Shown here: positions 11,301 through 32,428 of the stretch, piece by piece
Numbering within the stretch: the stretch's first letter is position 1
Layout: every line of letters starts with the position of its first letter
Source of the DNA: Sesamum alatum
Lineage: Eukaryota; Streptophyta; Magnoliopsida; Lamiales; Pedaliaceae
Reading direction: 5' to 3'
DNA length: 64,000 nucleotides
Assembly: GCA_034509735.1 (NCBI GenBank)
Contig: JACGWO010000012.1
Span: forward strand, 23,589,188-23,653,187
The notes under the pieces: generated by a model
What the model was told of the DNA's origin: nothing
Databases searched by the model: none
What the model saw: only the letters and a program-made list of their open reading frames with translations
Translations under genes and position numbers: made by a program

Positions 11301-11547
11301 AGAACCTCCCATCTACTGATTCTCTTCCATTCCAATCTACACACCCGCAGCCACCTTCTGTAAGTCTCTCTCTCTCTGCGTGCGTGTGTGTGAATACGAT
11401 TGTTTGTATATCTGTGTGGGGGAGTTCTTACTCCGGGGTGGATTGGATTTCAATATGGCAGTACGATTTGGTTTTTCAGTTCACTCAAGCTTGTAATCTT
11501 CTTGCTTGACAGAACAGATCAAGTTAAAATCCGCTCGTTATTAAGCA

Positions 11548-13873
11548 ATGGCCGTCACTTTTCCCGACCTCAGTTCAGCGGCTGGCCTCAAGAAGCTTGA
11601 TGATTACCTTTTATCTCGCAGTTACATTACTGGGTGAGGTTTTTTTTTCATTCTTTTGCTCTTGATGTTTTTAGGTTTCTACTTATCTGAAATGTGTGAA
11701 AGGAGACTACTGGAATAGTTTCTTATTCTTATGGTGTCGATATTTTATTTGGAGGGATAGTTGTACTCAGGTTTGAATTTGTGTTGAATACATATTAAGG
11801 ATCAGTATGAATGATGCAATCAATGAGAAACTCTACATAGAACTAGTTTTTCCAAGATCTAGCAGACTACATTGCTGCAACGGCACTTCTAATGTCATTC
11901 AGAGCCTAACCAATCATGGTGCGTGTGGGTTTATGATGGTTTGATGGGTGGCTTGAGTTTGGCTAGTTTGGCCACTGGAAAGCTGTCTTGACTTTGAGAA
12001 TTGATTTCAAGATGCAGTTATATGTTGGAGTAGGAGTAAAGACAGGATGGCTGCTTTAAAATATTTGAAACCTTTTAGATCTCAGGAGTCTATATGATTT
12101 GATACATATTTTAATTGGTAACAATGGATGCACTTGTGTACCAGTATTCTCTCTGCTTAAATATGTGTTTTAGGCTGAACTTAAATTTAAGTGCATGTTG
12201 TTCATGTCTGAATGCCTTGTTTCAGGTATCAAGCTTCAAAAGATGATCTCACTGTTCATGCTGCCCTCTCAAAGGCCCCATCAGCTAACTATGTGAATGT
12301 ATCACGGTGGTACAACCACATTGAAGCATTGTTGAGGATTTCGTAAGTACTATTTACTTTGTATCATAAATCTGCTGAATTTTAAAATTGTTGTTTGATT
12401 GTATATTTGATTGTTCTTTTGCAGAGGGGTTTCTGGGGAAGGAAGTGGTGTAACTGTTAAGGGATCAGCTCCAGCTGCTGAGGCTGTCGCGACTCCACCT
12501 GCTGCAGACAGTAAGGCAAGATATAACAATATTCTGTCTTATTATTGTCTTAATTTTTTCTGACATTGGAAAGTCTCTCTATTTGGCGGCCTCTTGGTAG
12601 AGTGGCTTATACTTTTGTCTAGCTAGTTAATTTTGATGCCATATTGTCTACTGAACTATCTGAAGTTGAATGACTGAGTTTATGAGCTTAAAATTGATAT
12701 CAAATGTGAATTGCTGCAGGCCTCAGCTGCTGACGATGATGATGATGACGATGTGGATCTTTTTGGTGAGGAGACTGAGGAAGAGAAGAAGGCTGCTGAA
12801 GCACGTGCTGCTGCTGTGAAGGCTTCCACAAAGAAGAAAGAAAGTGAGTTCCTTATTTATATCTGTAACAGGATGAATTCTGCTTACACTATGATGCAGC
12901 ATTTAAACCTCATCCGGTTCTTGAAAATATTGTCTTTTAATATTATGACGAATAAGTTTTATACGTCCTACTTGTTCCAAAGGAACAAAAAAGGGTTTCA
13001 TATTGTCTTTGCATTTACAACATGGGTTTGCTTTTAATATTAAAAATGGGTTTGCTTTTAATATTATGACGAATAAATTTCATCTCCTAGTAGCGGTAAC
13101 ATTATCTTTTGACCGTCTTGATGTTATTTTGTTTCAGGTGGGAAGTCATCCGTCCTGTTGGACGTAAAACCATGGGATGATGAGACTGATATGAAAAAGC
13201 TTGAGGAAGCTGTTAGAAGTGTGCAGCAGGAAGGTCTTCTTTGGGGAGCATGTAAGCTTTCCCCTATTATGAATCAATCAATTGCCGCTGTTAGGTTGTG
13301 CATGGCTAACCGCACATATCCTTTTAAGATGCTTGCTTTTGCCTTTTTGGGTTTAGAACAACATATCGTCTACTCCATTGTCGGTAGATATATATAATAT
13401 GGTGTGTTGTATTTCATGCATGAGATCTCTCATAGAGGAGCTTTGATTCAGAGTACATGCTCGCTCATACCAGAATAGCATTTCAAGAATGATAATTATT
13501 AATTAACAATATTTGTATCGTTACAGCTAAACTTGTACCTGTCGGATACGGTATCAAGAAGCTGCAGATCATGATGACCATTGTAGATGACTTGGTCTCT
13601 GTTGACAACCTTATTGAGGATTATCTTACTGCTGAACCAATAAACGAACATGTCCAGAGCGTCGACATTGTAGCCTTCAATAAAATCTGTAAGTACCTCT
13701 TGTCATTCATACTAATTTTACTTATTTTTCTATCGAACCTTTTCTTGTTTTCCTACTCGCATAGAGACAGCTCTACTCTAACTAAAACTTTCAAGTCTTA
13801 TGTTTACAGAATAACATGCCTCTGATAATTATCCTATCATTTCCTGAATTTTCTGGGAACTTTTGCTGCAGAA
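11548..13873 (+). CDS. EF1B: Elongation factor 1-beta (eEF1B GDP/GTP exchange subunit), copy 1
   Basis: Catalytic subunit of eEF1B, which recharges eEF1A with GTP during translation elongation in the cytosol. Exons: 11548-11633, 12226-12342, 12425-12515, 12720-12843, 13138-13251, 13527-13688, 13872-13873. They give 231 residues. Residues 1-70 are the GST-C-like N-terminal region ([18 protein letters not shown]). Residues 103-120 are an acidic linker ([19 protein letters not shown]), followed by a lysine/alanine stretch. Residues 141-231 are the exchange domain, ending VDIVAFNKI. Two oddities: intron 3 has a GC donor (AAG^GCAAGA), and the stop TAA is split by the last intron (T at 13688, AA at 13872). 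A 5' UTR intron (11360-11512) precedes the ATG. All exon lengths equal those of copy 2. Confidence 0.95.
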
Positions 13874-14212
13874 TTTGCTCTCTTCATCCAATGGATAGCT
13901 GTGAGAATGGGACTGCGCTGTTATCTTGAAGGCCTTGTTCATGGCGGGTTTTCTTGATTTTCCCTTCTTGGCCTTCTTTTGTTTCTTTTAAATGTTTGGA
14001 TTAATAAATTAATTTTTGTTACTTGGTTTGGGCCAAGTATTAGAACCTTTTATAGACTTTGGGATTTTTGGCTTATTGGATTTATCACTTTAATTCACTG
14101 TCTTAAATTAGCATTAAGTTTTTTCTTTGCCATTTTTCAATTTAATGACACATAAAAACAATCACTAGTAATTGTATTAATATTGGTAAACCTACCGATC
14201 AATTGCTGCAAT

Positions 14213-17200
14213 TAGGCCTGTCAATGGGCTAAAATTTCCCAGGCCCAGGCCTATTATAATGGGTCTAGACCCAGGCTCCGACCCATACTTTTAAAACAGG
14301 GCTAGACCTAGACCCAGACCCATCCAATTAAAAAGACTGGGTTTGGGTTGGGTAACATACCCAATTTTACCCATTCATACCCAATTTTTCATACATCATC
14401 TCCTCTCCTTCCTCAACCTCAGTCCGCCGCAGCGCCCACCCAAGCACCTGTCGCCGCGGCCGTGTGCCCACCACCATTGATCCTGCGGTCGTGTGCTTCC
14501 ATCACCGCCCCCACCACCAAGATCCCGCGGCCGTGTGCCCACCACAAGTCATTTGGTTTATTTTTTCTTTTTGTGCTTAGAGATTTTGTTTATCTGTTTT
14601 TCTGAAGATTTTGAGATTTAATTTTGATTTTTTGACCATGGGTATTGAAAAAATTGTAAATGATTTGGTTTCTTAAAAATGCTACTTAATTTGTAATTTG
14701 TTTTGTTTTAATTTTCTGGGTTTTTGGTAGAATGAGTTATAAAAGTTTGAGAAGTTTATCTGGAAATCACATTGTTGTGAGACTGTTTTTTTTTTAATCA
14801 AAATTTAGAGTTGGTTGATTTATTGTTTTAGGATTGTTTTGATGTTCATTTGACAACAACAATATTGATTCATATTGTATTTTGTTGTTGTTCTTGATAG
14901 AGCTTTTAAACAAGGGAATTGAAAAAAAAAAAAAAACAGAACAAAAAACCAGAATTGGGTCTGTGTCGGTCCCGGCCCAAAAGGTCGGGTCTAGAGACCC
15001 ATGGGTGTGACACCCCCTCCGTAATCACATCTCATCTTATAAAGTATTTACATTTAATCCAATAAGACAACCCATGTCTTAATCCATATATTATGAAGAC
15101 ATCACAAAAGGACATACGTCATCAAAACTTTGTAATTAATCCGAGACCTTAGCCATTATCACTATAAAGAAATGAGAAAAATGAAGTTTCTAGTTTTTAC
15201 AAAATGTAAAAAATATACAAATTCACTGAAAATTTCATATCTATGTAATTGTGTACCTAGGGTTAGGATGTCACTGTTAGTCTACTTAGTAATACTGGTA
15301 ATCGGTTTATGATCAACTAGCCATTGTGACTTATGTCCTGAAAAAAAATTTGCGGCAAGGATTGAGGTGCCTACTCAATAAGCATAGCTAATCGATTTAT
15401 ATATATATATAATATATATATATATACACATACACATATGCAATAAGACAAATTCCATACAATTATATCAATCCACAAATATAATTAAATATGCAATCAC
15501 CACAAAATCTTGAAATAACCAATACCACGATCATACACCAATCCACACTACAATATATCCAGAATCATCGTTTCTTTTATTAGGGCCTTGCTTACCCAAG
15601 CTGGAGTGCATCACTCAATGGTCTTTGCCGGCTATCATCACCTCAATCATAATATCTCTTTTTTTTTTCCTCTTCCGTACCACACAGCACACAGCTCGTA
15701 TGATATCCCATCATCCATCATATCACACAGCACACAACTCGTATGATATGTTACATCATCTCCACTGATCAATGACAGCACACAGCTCGCCATTAATCAT
15801 ATTATTGTAAGCCATTGCAGTATGCCCCCCAGTCAGGTAAGCCCTCTCTTTATCTCCATTCATAATATTCTCATCAATAATCACATCATTCACCTTCATT
15901 TAACAGTCAAATCCTCATCGATAACTTCAATGTTCAATTTCGTTTATCAATCAAACATAGTACACAAAATCATCCATTTATGTTCCATATACCATAACCA
16001 CATATAATCACATAATGACAACTTCATAGGATAACAAGTAATCCAGACAAATAGCCAACAATTCACAATTTCGTATACGACGTAAGAATATATATCTATA
16101 TATGAATGTATATATAATCAATATATCAAAAATACCGTAAATTCCGAATAAAATTACTAAATAATATTCGTATATTTTTCGTCAATCTTTTAATATTTCA
16201 CTTATATTGAAATTTAAACCTCAGTCATTCCTCGTCTAAACAATTAGACATTATAAGCTTTCCCGATATATATCTATTTTATCAATTAACTCATAAGAAT
16301 TTATTTTATCAAACCCCTCATATTTTTATAACTACCGTTCTCTATAACTTCCCTAAATGAAATTATTACAAAAATCTCACATTCCTTTTTAATAAATACA
16401 ATATTTCTCAAATATAATTTCCTATTATTTCTCAAACATAATTTTCTACTATTCCTATTAATTTCTATCAGTTCTTCACTATAATAATAATTATTTAAAT
16501 ACTAGTACATACAATTATGTATTTGATTAATAAACCCAATCAATTTGAGTAACCCCTTATAACAACTACTAAGTCTACTAGGTTAAATAAATTTAATTTA
16601 TTGGCTATAATATTCCAGTCCAGTTAAACATATACCCAAACACTAATTTATATAAATACTCAAATTCAATAAATTTTCCGGTTAAATAGTAAATCAAATA
16701 GTATAAAGCATATTTAATAAATACACTAACTAAATAATATAATTATATAAATTAATACAAAATTTAAATTAAAACTCACCTTTCCGATTTTTCTCCCGAG
16801 TGTGTGTGTGTTAATCATGTGTGTGTGTGTTCCCTTGTGCTTCCTTAATTAGGAAGTACTACGTATATATATATATATTATGTAAAATTGGGGAGGCAGG
16901 CACGTGCTGCCCCCTTTTCAATTACCTTTTATTTATTTTTACTTATATCAAAATTACAATTTAATCCCCCACTTTTAATTATATACATTTTAACCATAAA
17001 TACTTAATAAAGTTCCAATTGAGCCCCCTTCAAGTTTTAATATATTTATAATTTCAACCTATAACTTATAGTTAAATTATATTTTTTTAACAATTATTAA
17101 TTAGTCTCTCAATTATAAATAAAATTCTATGGACGTCACAATGGGTCTCAAATTAGATTAAATAGGGCCTGGGTAATAATTAATTATTTGGATCTTATTT

Positions 17201-17246
17201 GGGTCTTGGCTTGGGTAGGATTTTACCCTACCCATTGACAGGCCTA
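14213..17246. mobile_element. hAT-family element, non-autonomous, carrying a nested LTR
   Basis: Terminal inverted repeats TAGGCCTGTCAATGGG and CCCATTGACAGGCCTA are flanked by an 8-bp target duplication with one mismatch (GCTGCAAT 14205-14212; ACTGCAAT 17247-17254). Just inside both ends are GGGTCTAGACCCA-type words that recur in the hAT element at 37610-40704. Without the nested insertion the element is only about 0.9 kb and has no transposase, so it is a deletion derivative. A GC-rich stretch at 14410-14540 is a short non-gene ORF. Confidence 0.85.
15006..17140. mobile_element. Solo-LTR-like element nested in the hAT element
   Basis: The 2135-bp block begins TGTGACACCCCCTCCG and ends GGACGTCACA, giving the TG...CA ends and short TGTGAC/GTCACA inverted termini of an LTR. 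It is flanked by a perfect 5-bp duplication ATGGG (15001-15005; 17141-17145). It has no coding capacity and no internal region, so it looks like a solo LTR left by recombination between two LTRs. The TGTGACACCCC start is common among plant Ty3/gypsy elements; the lineage is inference. Confidence 0.8.
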
Positions 17247-17254
17247 ACTGCAAT

Positions 17255-18054
17255 GCCTCAATTATGCAAAATTTCAGAATAGGTAACTGCGATTTACTCT
17301 TAAAAGAATATACCACATAACTAATGCAGAGCATGCATCCGACAATAGTTCTCTTTCAATTGAAATTTATACTTTAAAATAAAAATATTAAAATTATTCT
17401 AATAAGTTTTTTACGAGATAATTCTACTCTATTTTTTGATAAGTAACTTACGCTTCTCATTGATAACCGAAGTGTTCTTTTTCTCAATTTTTTTTCCTTT
17501 ACCACAATGTATACTTTTTTGTGCCAATTATTTCCCAAATACGAAAATTGCAAAATATTTGAAGCCCTAATACTATAAAATTTTGATTCCAAATTTGAAC
17601 AAAATGTAAGTGTATGTCTACTTACATAATATATTTATAAAGTTCACATTGCCAAATAATTTTACTATTTAATTAACATTAAATTCTATACAAGATAATG
17701 GTTACCCATTCATTCTTTTTTTTTTTTTTTTAAATAGAGTGATCGGACTTGTAATAGTTTATATATGGAATTAATAAATATATATATATATTTATATTAT
17801 GGTATCACACTTGCAAAATACTAAAGGTAAATTAATGGTCTAGACTCTAGATTCTAGAACTAACGATATGACTAAATTTGTTGTAATGTAGTGAAATATG
17901 AGGGACTGAAATTGACTATTTTTAAAGTTTTAGTACTAAATTGCAATTTCCACGGAACACAACCCAATCATGAGGTAGCAAAAACAAAACCCTAGAGAGC
18001 CCCTGTTCACTAATTCTCTTCCATCCAATTCTCCACAACTGCAGCCCAGCCTCC

Positions 18055-18090
<36 letters not shown>

Positions 18091-18269
18091 TATGCACTCG
18101 CATTCTAGATGTATATATGTATATGTCCGTGGGAGAGCCCTTGATTTCGCGTGGATTTGATTTCATTTGATTGACATGGCAGTTGAATTTGGTCTTTTAA
18201 GTTTGACTCAAGTTTCTAATTGCTTGCTTGTCAGACTGATCAAGTTCGATATCTGCTCGTTATTAAGCG
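17255..18269 (+). promoter_or_regulatory. Promoter and 5' UTR region of eEF1B copy 2
   Basis: It contains a telo-box AAACCCTAG at 17987-17995, a (TC)n run at about 18061-18087 and a 5' UTR intron from GT at 18055 to AG at 18234. The leader just before the ATG closely matches that of copy 1 (GATCAAGTT..., CTCGTTATTAAGC). Upstream of about 17900 the DNA is AT-rich and shows nothing. Confidence 0.6.
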
Positions 18270-20488
18270 ATGGCAGTGACATTTTACGACCTCAGCTCAG
18301 CCGCTGGCCTCAAGAAGCTTGATGATTACCTTTTATCTCGCAGTTACATTACTGGGTGAGTTTTGCTTTTTTCCTTCTTTTGCTCTTGAGTTTCTTTGGG
18401 TTTCTTTACTGAATTTGATGTCTGACAGGAGAATCTTGGAGTTTGTACAACGTTATGCTTGAAATACTTTACATACGAACAGTAGTCTGTGTAGCTTAGA
18501 TTGGGAAGATTAAAGTGTATGTTGTGTAGGTAGTTAAGTATCAATATATGTATTGGATGGATGATCATGGGTATATGTAATGAATAGTTGTTTACTCATG
18601 AAACAAAATGATGAGCACAATGGGAGAAGTCTACTGGACTTATACTTTCAATGACTAAAAAACTACCCAGCTTTGTACCAGTTTTAATGAGATTGTTGAG
18701 AGCATAACGATCACATTAGATGTGGTTTTATATGGTATTGATGAGTGGCTTGGGTTTTTGGCTAGATTGGCTGGCTAGTACTTTTGGTTTAGCATGCTGC
18801 TATATAGTGGTGTATGTGATTTGATGCATATTTTAATTGCTAAAAAATGAAAGCAAATTGTAAACCAATAATCTCTCTGCTTATATACACTTTGTAGGCT
18901 AAACATAAATTGGAGTTCATGTTGGTTAATACTCCTTGTTTCAGGTATCAAGCTTCGAAGGATGATCTCACGGTTCACGCTGCCCTCTCAAAGCCTCCAT
19001 CGTCTGAATATGTGAATGTGTCACGGTGGTACAACCACATTGAAGCATTGTTGAGGATTTCGTATGTCCTTGTCTTCTTTGAATTGTGAATCTGAGAATT
19101 TTGAATTGTTAGCTTGCTTATGTATTTGCTCGATTCTTTCGCAGTGGAGTTTCTGGGGAAGGAAGTGGTGTAATTGTTGAGGGATCAGCTCCAGTTACAG
19201 AAGCTATTGCAACTCCTCCTGCTGCAGACAGTAAGGCAAGATATTGGAATATAATTCTGTGTTTATGTTATCTTAATTTTTCTGATATTGGAAATTCTCT
19301 CTAATGAGCCCTCTCTGAATAGGTTGGCTTATACTTTGCTGACTTAGTTAATAGTGATGTCCTAGTAACCTAAATTGAATCAGCTGAAGTTGTTAACAGT
19401 ATTTGAGCTTAAAATTGATGTGAAATGTGGATTTCAGGCCTCAGTTGCTGAGGATGATGATGATGATGATGTGGATTTGTTTGGTGAGGAGACTGAGGAA
19501 GAGAAGAAGGCTGCTGAAGAACGTGCAGCTGCTGTTAAGGCTTCTGCAAAGAAGAAAGAATGTGAGTTTTTCATTATACATGTGCATGTAGTGCATTTCC
19601 TCTTATGGTTATGGATGTATTATTCTAAGTCCTAGCATTAATTACTTGAAAAATACTGGTTTTGAATGTTATGATGGATAAGTTTTGTCTGTACTAATAT
19701 CATGGAAAAAGAATGGATTTGACATTGTATTTGCATTTATTACATAGATTCCATCATCTCTTAGTAGCGATAATTTCATCTCTGGACCTTGCTGATCTTA
19801 AATTTTTCTGCCAGCTGGGAAGTCATCAGTCCTGTTGGACGTAAAACCATGGGATGATGAGACTGATATGAAAAAGCTCGAGGAAGCAGTAAGAAGTGTG
19901 CAGATGGAAGGTCTCCTTTGGGGAGCATGTAAGCTTTTCTCCTCCTAGAAATTGTTTACTGGTCACATTTCTCATTGGTCTGGGTGTAAATGGTGTAGCA
20001 TGGTCCCCTTCATTCTTGGAGGAGTATTTCATGCATAGAGGTTTCTTCTACGGGAGCCTCGATGCATGCCAGGATAACCATTCAAGAGTAATATTAACAC
20101 GTTATGTTGTTTACAGCAAAACTTGTGCCTGTTGGATATGGTATCAAGAAGCTGCAGATTATGATTACCATTGTGGATGACTTAGTCTCCGTTGACAACC
20201 TCATCGAGGATTATCTGACAGCTGAGCCGATAAACGAACATGTCCAGAGTGTTGACATTGTGGCCTTCAACAAAATTTGTGAGCATCTCTCCAACTTTGC
20301 CTCCTTTTTTCTTGTATCTTTCTGTTTGCATTGCAAACATCACAGTTGTTTGCTTATCTATGGCAAGAAAAAGCTTTGAAGTTGTATGTTTTTCAAACTA
20401 TAAATGGTATTATCAACACTTCTTATAACATACATTTGATTTGTCCTGAATTTCTGATTTCTTACCGCGAACTTGTTTTGTTGCAGAA
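18270..20488 (+). CDS. EF1B: Elongation factor 1-beta, copy 2 (tandem paralogue)
   Basis: Same role and architecture as copy 1. Exons: 18270-18355, 18945-19061, 19145-19235, 19438-19561, 19815-19928, 20117-20278, 20487-20488; their lengths are identical to copy 1 (86, 117, 91, 124, 114, 162, 2 nt), giving 231 residues. Differences from copy 1 cluster outside the catalytic domain: F-Y at residue 6, PPSSEY for APSANY, and [13 protein letters not shown] for [13 protein letters not shown]. The exchange domain (residues 141-231) differs at only a few positions (QM for QQ, MI for MM). The GC-AG intron 3 and the intron-split stop (T|AA at 20278/20487) are both conserved. No disabling change is seen, so both copies are probably expressed. 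Confidence 0.95.
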
Positions 20489-20539
20489 TTTACCTGGTTT
20501 CTTGCAATGGATGGCTGAGGAGAGCGAGACATACCTGTA

Positions 20540-25984
<5,445 letters not shown>

Positions 25985-27420
25985 GAGATACCTTCCCAGA
26001 AGCAGCATAGCTTAGCTTGGCTCTCGTGCTTTGTATAATGTAAACACTAGTTGTTATTATGAGCTTTTACTATTTGATTCTGGAGAATTGAAGCAGCTTC
26101 AAACCCTTTTTCCAACTGCCCTTTTTGTTGTTTGTAGTTGAAGAATCGGATGCCTATAAACACGGGAGTTACTACTTCATTGCATTCTATTATTCTATCC
26201 ACTGAAACACGCAATAGGTGGTGCACTACGTGTGTTCTCAATTTTCCTACTTAAACATCACTTACTGTCTAATTTGATTACTCAGGTTTTTTCTTTTTTG
26301 GTTTGAAAGATAGAGAAATTTTGGTGTTTGCAGTTAATAAGGCAAATAAAGATAAATTAAGACAAATTGAATTTATGTGCTTTATAAATACGTAGTTAAA
26401 TATTCAGGGTATATTTGGTTGTTTTTCGGATAAAAATTGAAAACAAATACACGATTTTGGGTAGGTCCTATTAAATTGTGAGGCTTAAACAAATGCACAA
26501 AAAAACGAATATTTATATGAGGACTATAGTATAAAAAGATGAAAAAATTTAGACAATTCTAACTCAAAGTAATTAAATGACAACGGTTTCACCTCACCAT
26601 AATCTATAAAGTATAAAAAATATATTATGGTTTACATAGAAACCTATAATGAACTAACATTATCAATATAACTTGTAATTTTTATGTAAAAATGGTCTAT
26701 GTATGAGATATTAAAAAAATACAAAAATGTGTCTTGATTTTGATTTTCTTTTTGACTACACTCAAATTGATAAATTTAGATTTCAGAAAGTAATTTGGAT
26801 TTTTTTTTAAATTATTTCAATATAAAAGAATTTAAGATCCATCAGCGTTCAACACAAATAACACCAAATTTAGAAATAGAACAATTTGAAATTTAGAATT
26901 AAAACAGATAGCATAACAGATTTGTTTTAATTCAAAATACTACGCATATAGCATAACAAACAAATAATTTCCTATACTTTATTGCTATTTTATAAATAAT
27001 AAACGTTAGTAGCTCCTTCCCTATAAATATGTGAGCATTATCGTACCCTTTGTAATTTTAGAAGTTCATATTTCCTTAGGCTACATTTAAATCAAAAGAT
27101 TTGAATTTAATGCAAGAATTCAAGAAAAAATATTTCAAATAATTCCTTATTAAAAAAAAATTAGAATTTATAAATATTTAAAAAAATATATAATTCAAAA
27201 TCAGAGTTGAAAATTTTGAATTCCTTCCATTGTCTACATAATTATTAAAAATTTTAATTTTAGATTCATAAATCCAAATGCAATATTATTATTTTGGTAG
27301 TAGTAAAATGACTAAAAAAGGCCCACCATGGACAGGATTTCCTAAGTATAGGGGCAACTGATGGAGGGTATTTTGGTCACTTTGCCGTCTCAATAAAAAA
27401 GCAAGACTCGGGAAATTCCG
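25985..27420. other. Intergenic DNA between STEEP1/DUF167 and SNF12 genes
   Basis: No gene seen. A possible MITE lies at about 27080-27290, with CTACATTTAAATC at the left and a near inverse ATAAATCCAAATGCA at the right, but it lacks a clear target duplication. Confidence 0.4.
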
Positions 27421-30339
<2,919 letters not shown>

Positions 30340-32428
30340 CTTCATTTATATGGGTCCTCATCAGTATCTTGCAATGGCGACTCAAGCGTTATAACCGATA
30401 GTTTTATAGGTCTGGAGGTAGTGTGGTACTATCTATTAGTAGAGTCTTTTGCTCACTAAGGGACGTGTTTCTAATTGCTGAGTTTGTGTTGGAGATAGTT
30501 AGAGGCTTGCTAATTGCACAAATCTCCTTTTTGCTTCAGAAATTACAGTGATCTCTTGCTTATTGCTGGCTAAGAAACATCACTCCCTTTGTGTAGTATA
30601 TATCTTGTGGCTAACAATCAGTAATCAACTTAGCAGAATTTGATTATATTATTACCAGAAATTTTATAATTTTTTTTCTTTAAGAATGTTGTCACATATT
30701 TTGATTATATCTGATGTTATCCAATTGGATATTAGATAAAAGTGTAACGATGATAGATGATGTGATGTATAAAAGGTGTTATATAAGAACGAAAATGCAA
30801 TAATTATAATTAATGTGATATGTTTCTTAAGAGTAGTGAAATTGTGTTTGAGATATGTTTTAAATAATTTCTTATAAACAAACAGGTGATTGAATGATTT
30901 ATTTATTTTTACAATATAATCCATTGTTTTGAACTAACATAAGGATTCATAATTTAAGACGAAGCTTAATTACATATTCCCTCGTTTATTCATTACATTA
31001 GGCCCTGTTTACTTTGGTGTATTAGCCTGAATAAAAAAATTAGTATAGGTTAATACAGTATATTTACTTTGTTGAATGAGGGCCTGGTATAAAACCAAAA
31101 AGCCTTGTACTATTTATTGTTCGATTGTATAACTTATACTATCAGAGGAGGTGGCATAACTTATCCTAAGAATAATACAACCATTGTTGTTTGAGGTAAA
31201 TGTCTTTTTTACTCCTGATGTGGTAGATGGCATTATTGAAGTACTAACATATTAAAATCAGACAAAACAAGTTCACTTTTCTCATTTTTTTGTTCCTTCT
31301 CAATCAGTCAGACTAATACAGGTGAATATGGTGGTTTCTTCTTTTTTTGCACTACATATTACTTCTCACTTTCCATACTAATTAAGAAGGTTCAATTTTA
31401 CCATCTTACCGATTGTTTGAGGGGTTTTCATCTAACTGTATGCGAAAAAAAAAAAACAACTAAAATTTAAAGGAAACGAAACTAACAAATTAAAAAAACC
31501 AAATAATATAAACAAATTACCTGTTTTGCACTCCACTCTCTAATTCTGTTTCCCCAAAAAAAAAAAAAAAAAACAAAAAAGAAACAAAAAAAAAACACAA
31601 AAATAGCTTTAGAATTGTAGCGCGAAGTAAGGCACACAAATTGGGGAGAAATTGGTTCTTTGTAACATCAAAGTAAACACTTTACAGATTTATTCTATTA
31701 AATAATACATGTAAGTAAATGCTTTATAACTAATATGTTGTTTTTTTATAATTCATTTAGTTCAATATAATCCTATTATTACAGATTTTCAATTATATAC
31801 TCAACTATTATATATTCAAGAAAATAGTAACTTCGTCCCATAACTTAGGTTTTGTACACTTTTAATTTCATTACTTATTATATTTTTGAAAATAGTTCCA
31901 TAAGTTAAAAGAATTCCCACTTTCGATCCTCCTGCTAACTTTCATTAGAAAATTGATGAAAAAAATAATATGCAAGTCACATGGTCATTTTCCTTCATTT
32001 TAAAAAGATAACGTCCGCGTACTTTTCACATCATTTTTCCCATAATATTTTGGAGTAAGATATTTAATTTGTTTATCATCGCCGGATAACTAGTATATTT
32101 CTTGTTAATTTTGGTGTAATCATTTCTCAGCGAAGTTATAGAAGTGATAAAAGATGATTGTAATTATCAAATATTAAACATATTATATATATATATTACA
32201 TATAAAGAATTATAATCCAGCTGAAATTTACTATTCTATATTTATTTTTTGGAGTCTTCTAAAATAAAATTCTAACATCGGGCTTAATTGCATTTTTCGC
32301 CTTATTTGACATTTTAGTCTTTAATATTGTTAAATTTACAAAATAATCCTACATATTTTCAATTTTCGCGAATTTAATACACATTTCGTGATTCTCATCT
32401 ACATTTCAACCTAAATCTCTCTCTCTCC
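30340..32428. other. Intergenic DNA right of the SNF12 gene
   Basis: The first 250 bp or so should be 3' UTR. The remainder is AT-rich and non-coding, with two poly-A tracts (about 31446 and 31557-31573). A possible Tourist-like element is given separately. Confidence 0.45.
31003..31676. mobile_element. Possible PIF/Harbinger (Tourist-like) element
   Basis: The left end GGCCCTGTTTACTTTG after TTA and the right-hand CAAAGTAAACAC are inverse to each other over about 12 bp. GGCCCTGTTT with a TTA target is typical of Tourist-like MITEs, but the right terminus is degraded and no second TTA is certain. Confidence 0.4.

Larger units (their letters stand above)
9941..11340. other. Intergenic DNA between DUF538 and eEF1B genes
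   Basis: AT-rich, no gene. The likely DUF538 3' UTR covers the first 100-150 bp. A possible inverted-repeat element at 10292-10905 is listed separately. Toward 11290 the sequence becomes the promoter and 5' UTR of the first eEF1B gene. Confidence 0.5.

Noticed and set aside
12711..13037. Separate small acidic protein ORF
   Set aside because: It is exon 4 of eEF1B copy 1 plus intron sequence; 19375-19635 is the same artefact in copy 2.
13571..13825. ORF that runs from the last eEF1B exon into the intron
   Set aside because: It reads through the donor at 13689. The family ends at VAFNKI and the spliced stop T|AA gives exactly that.
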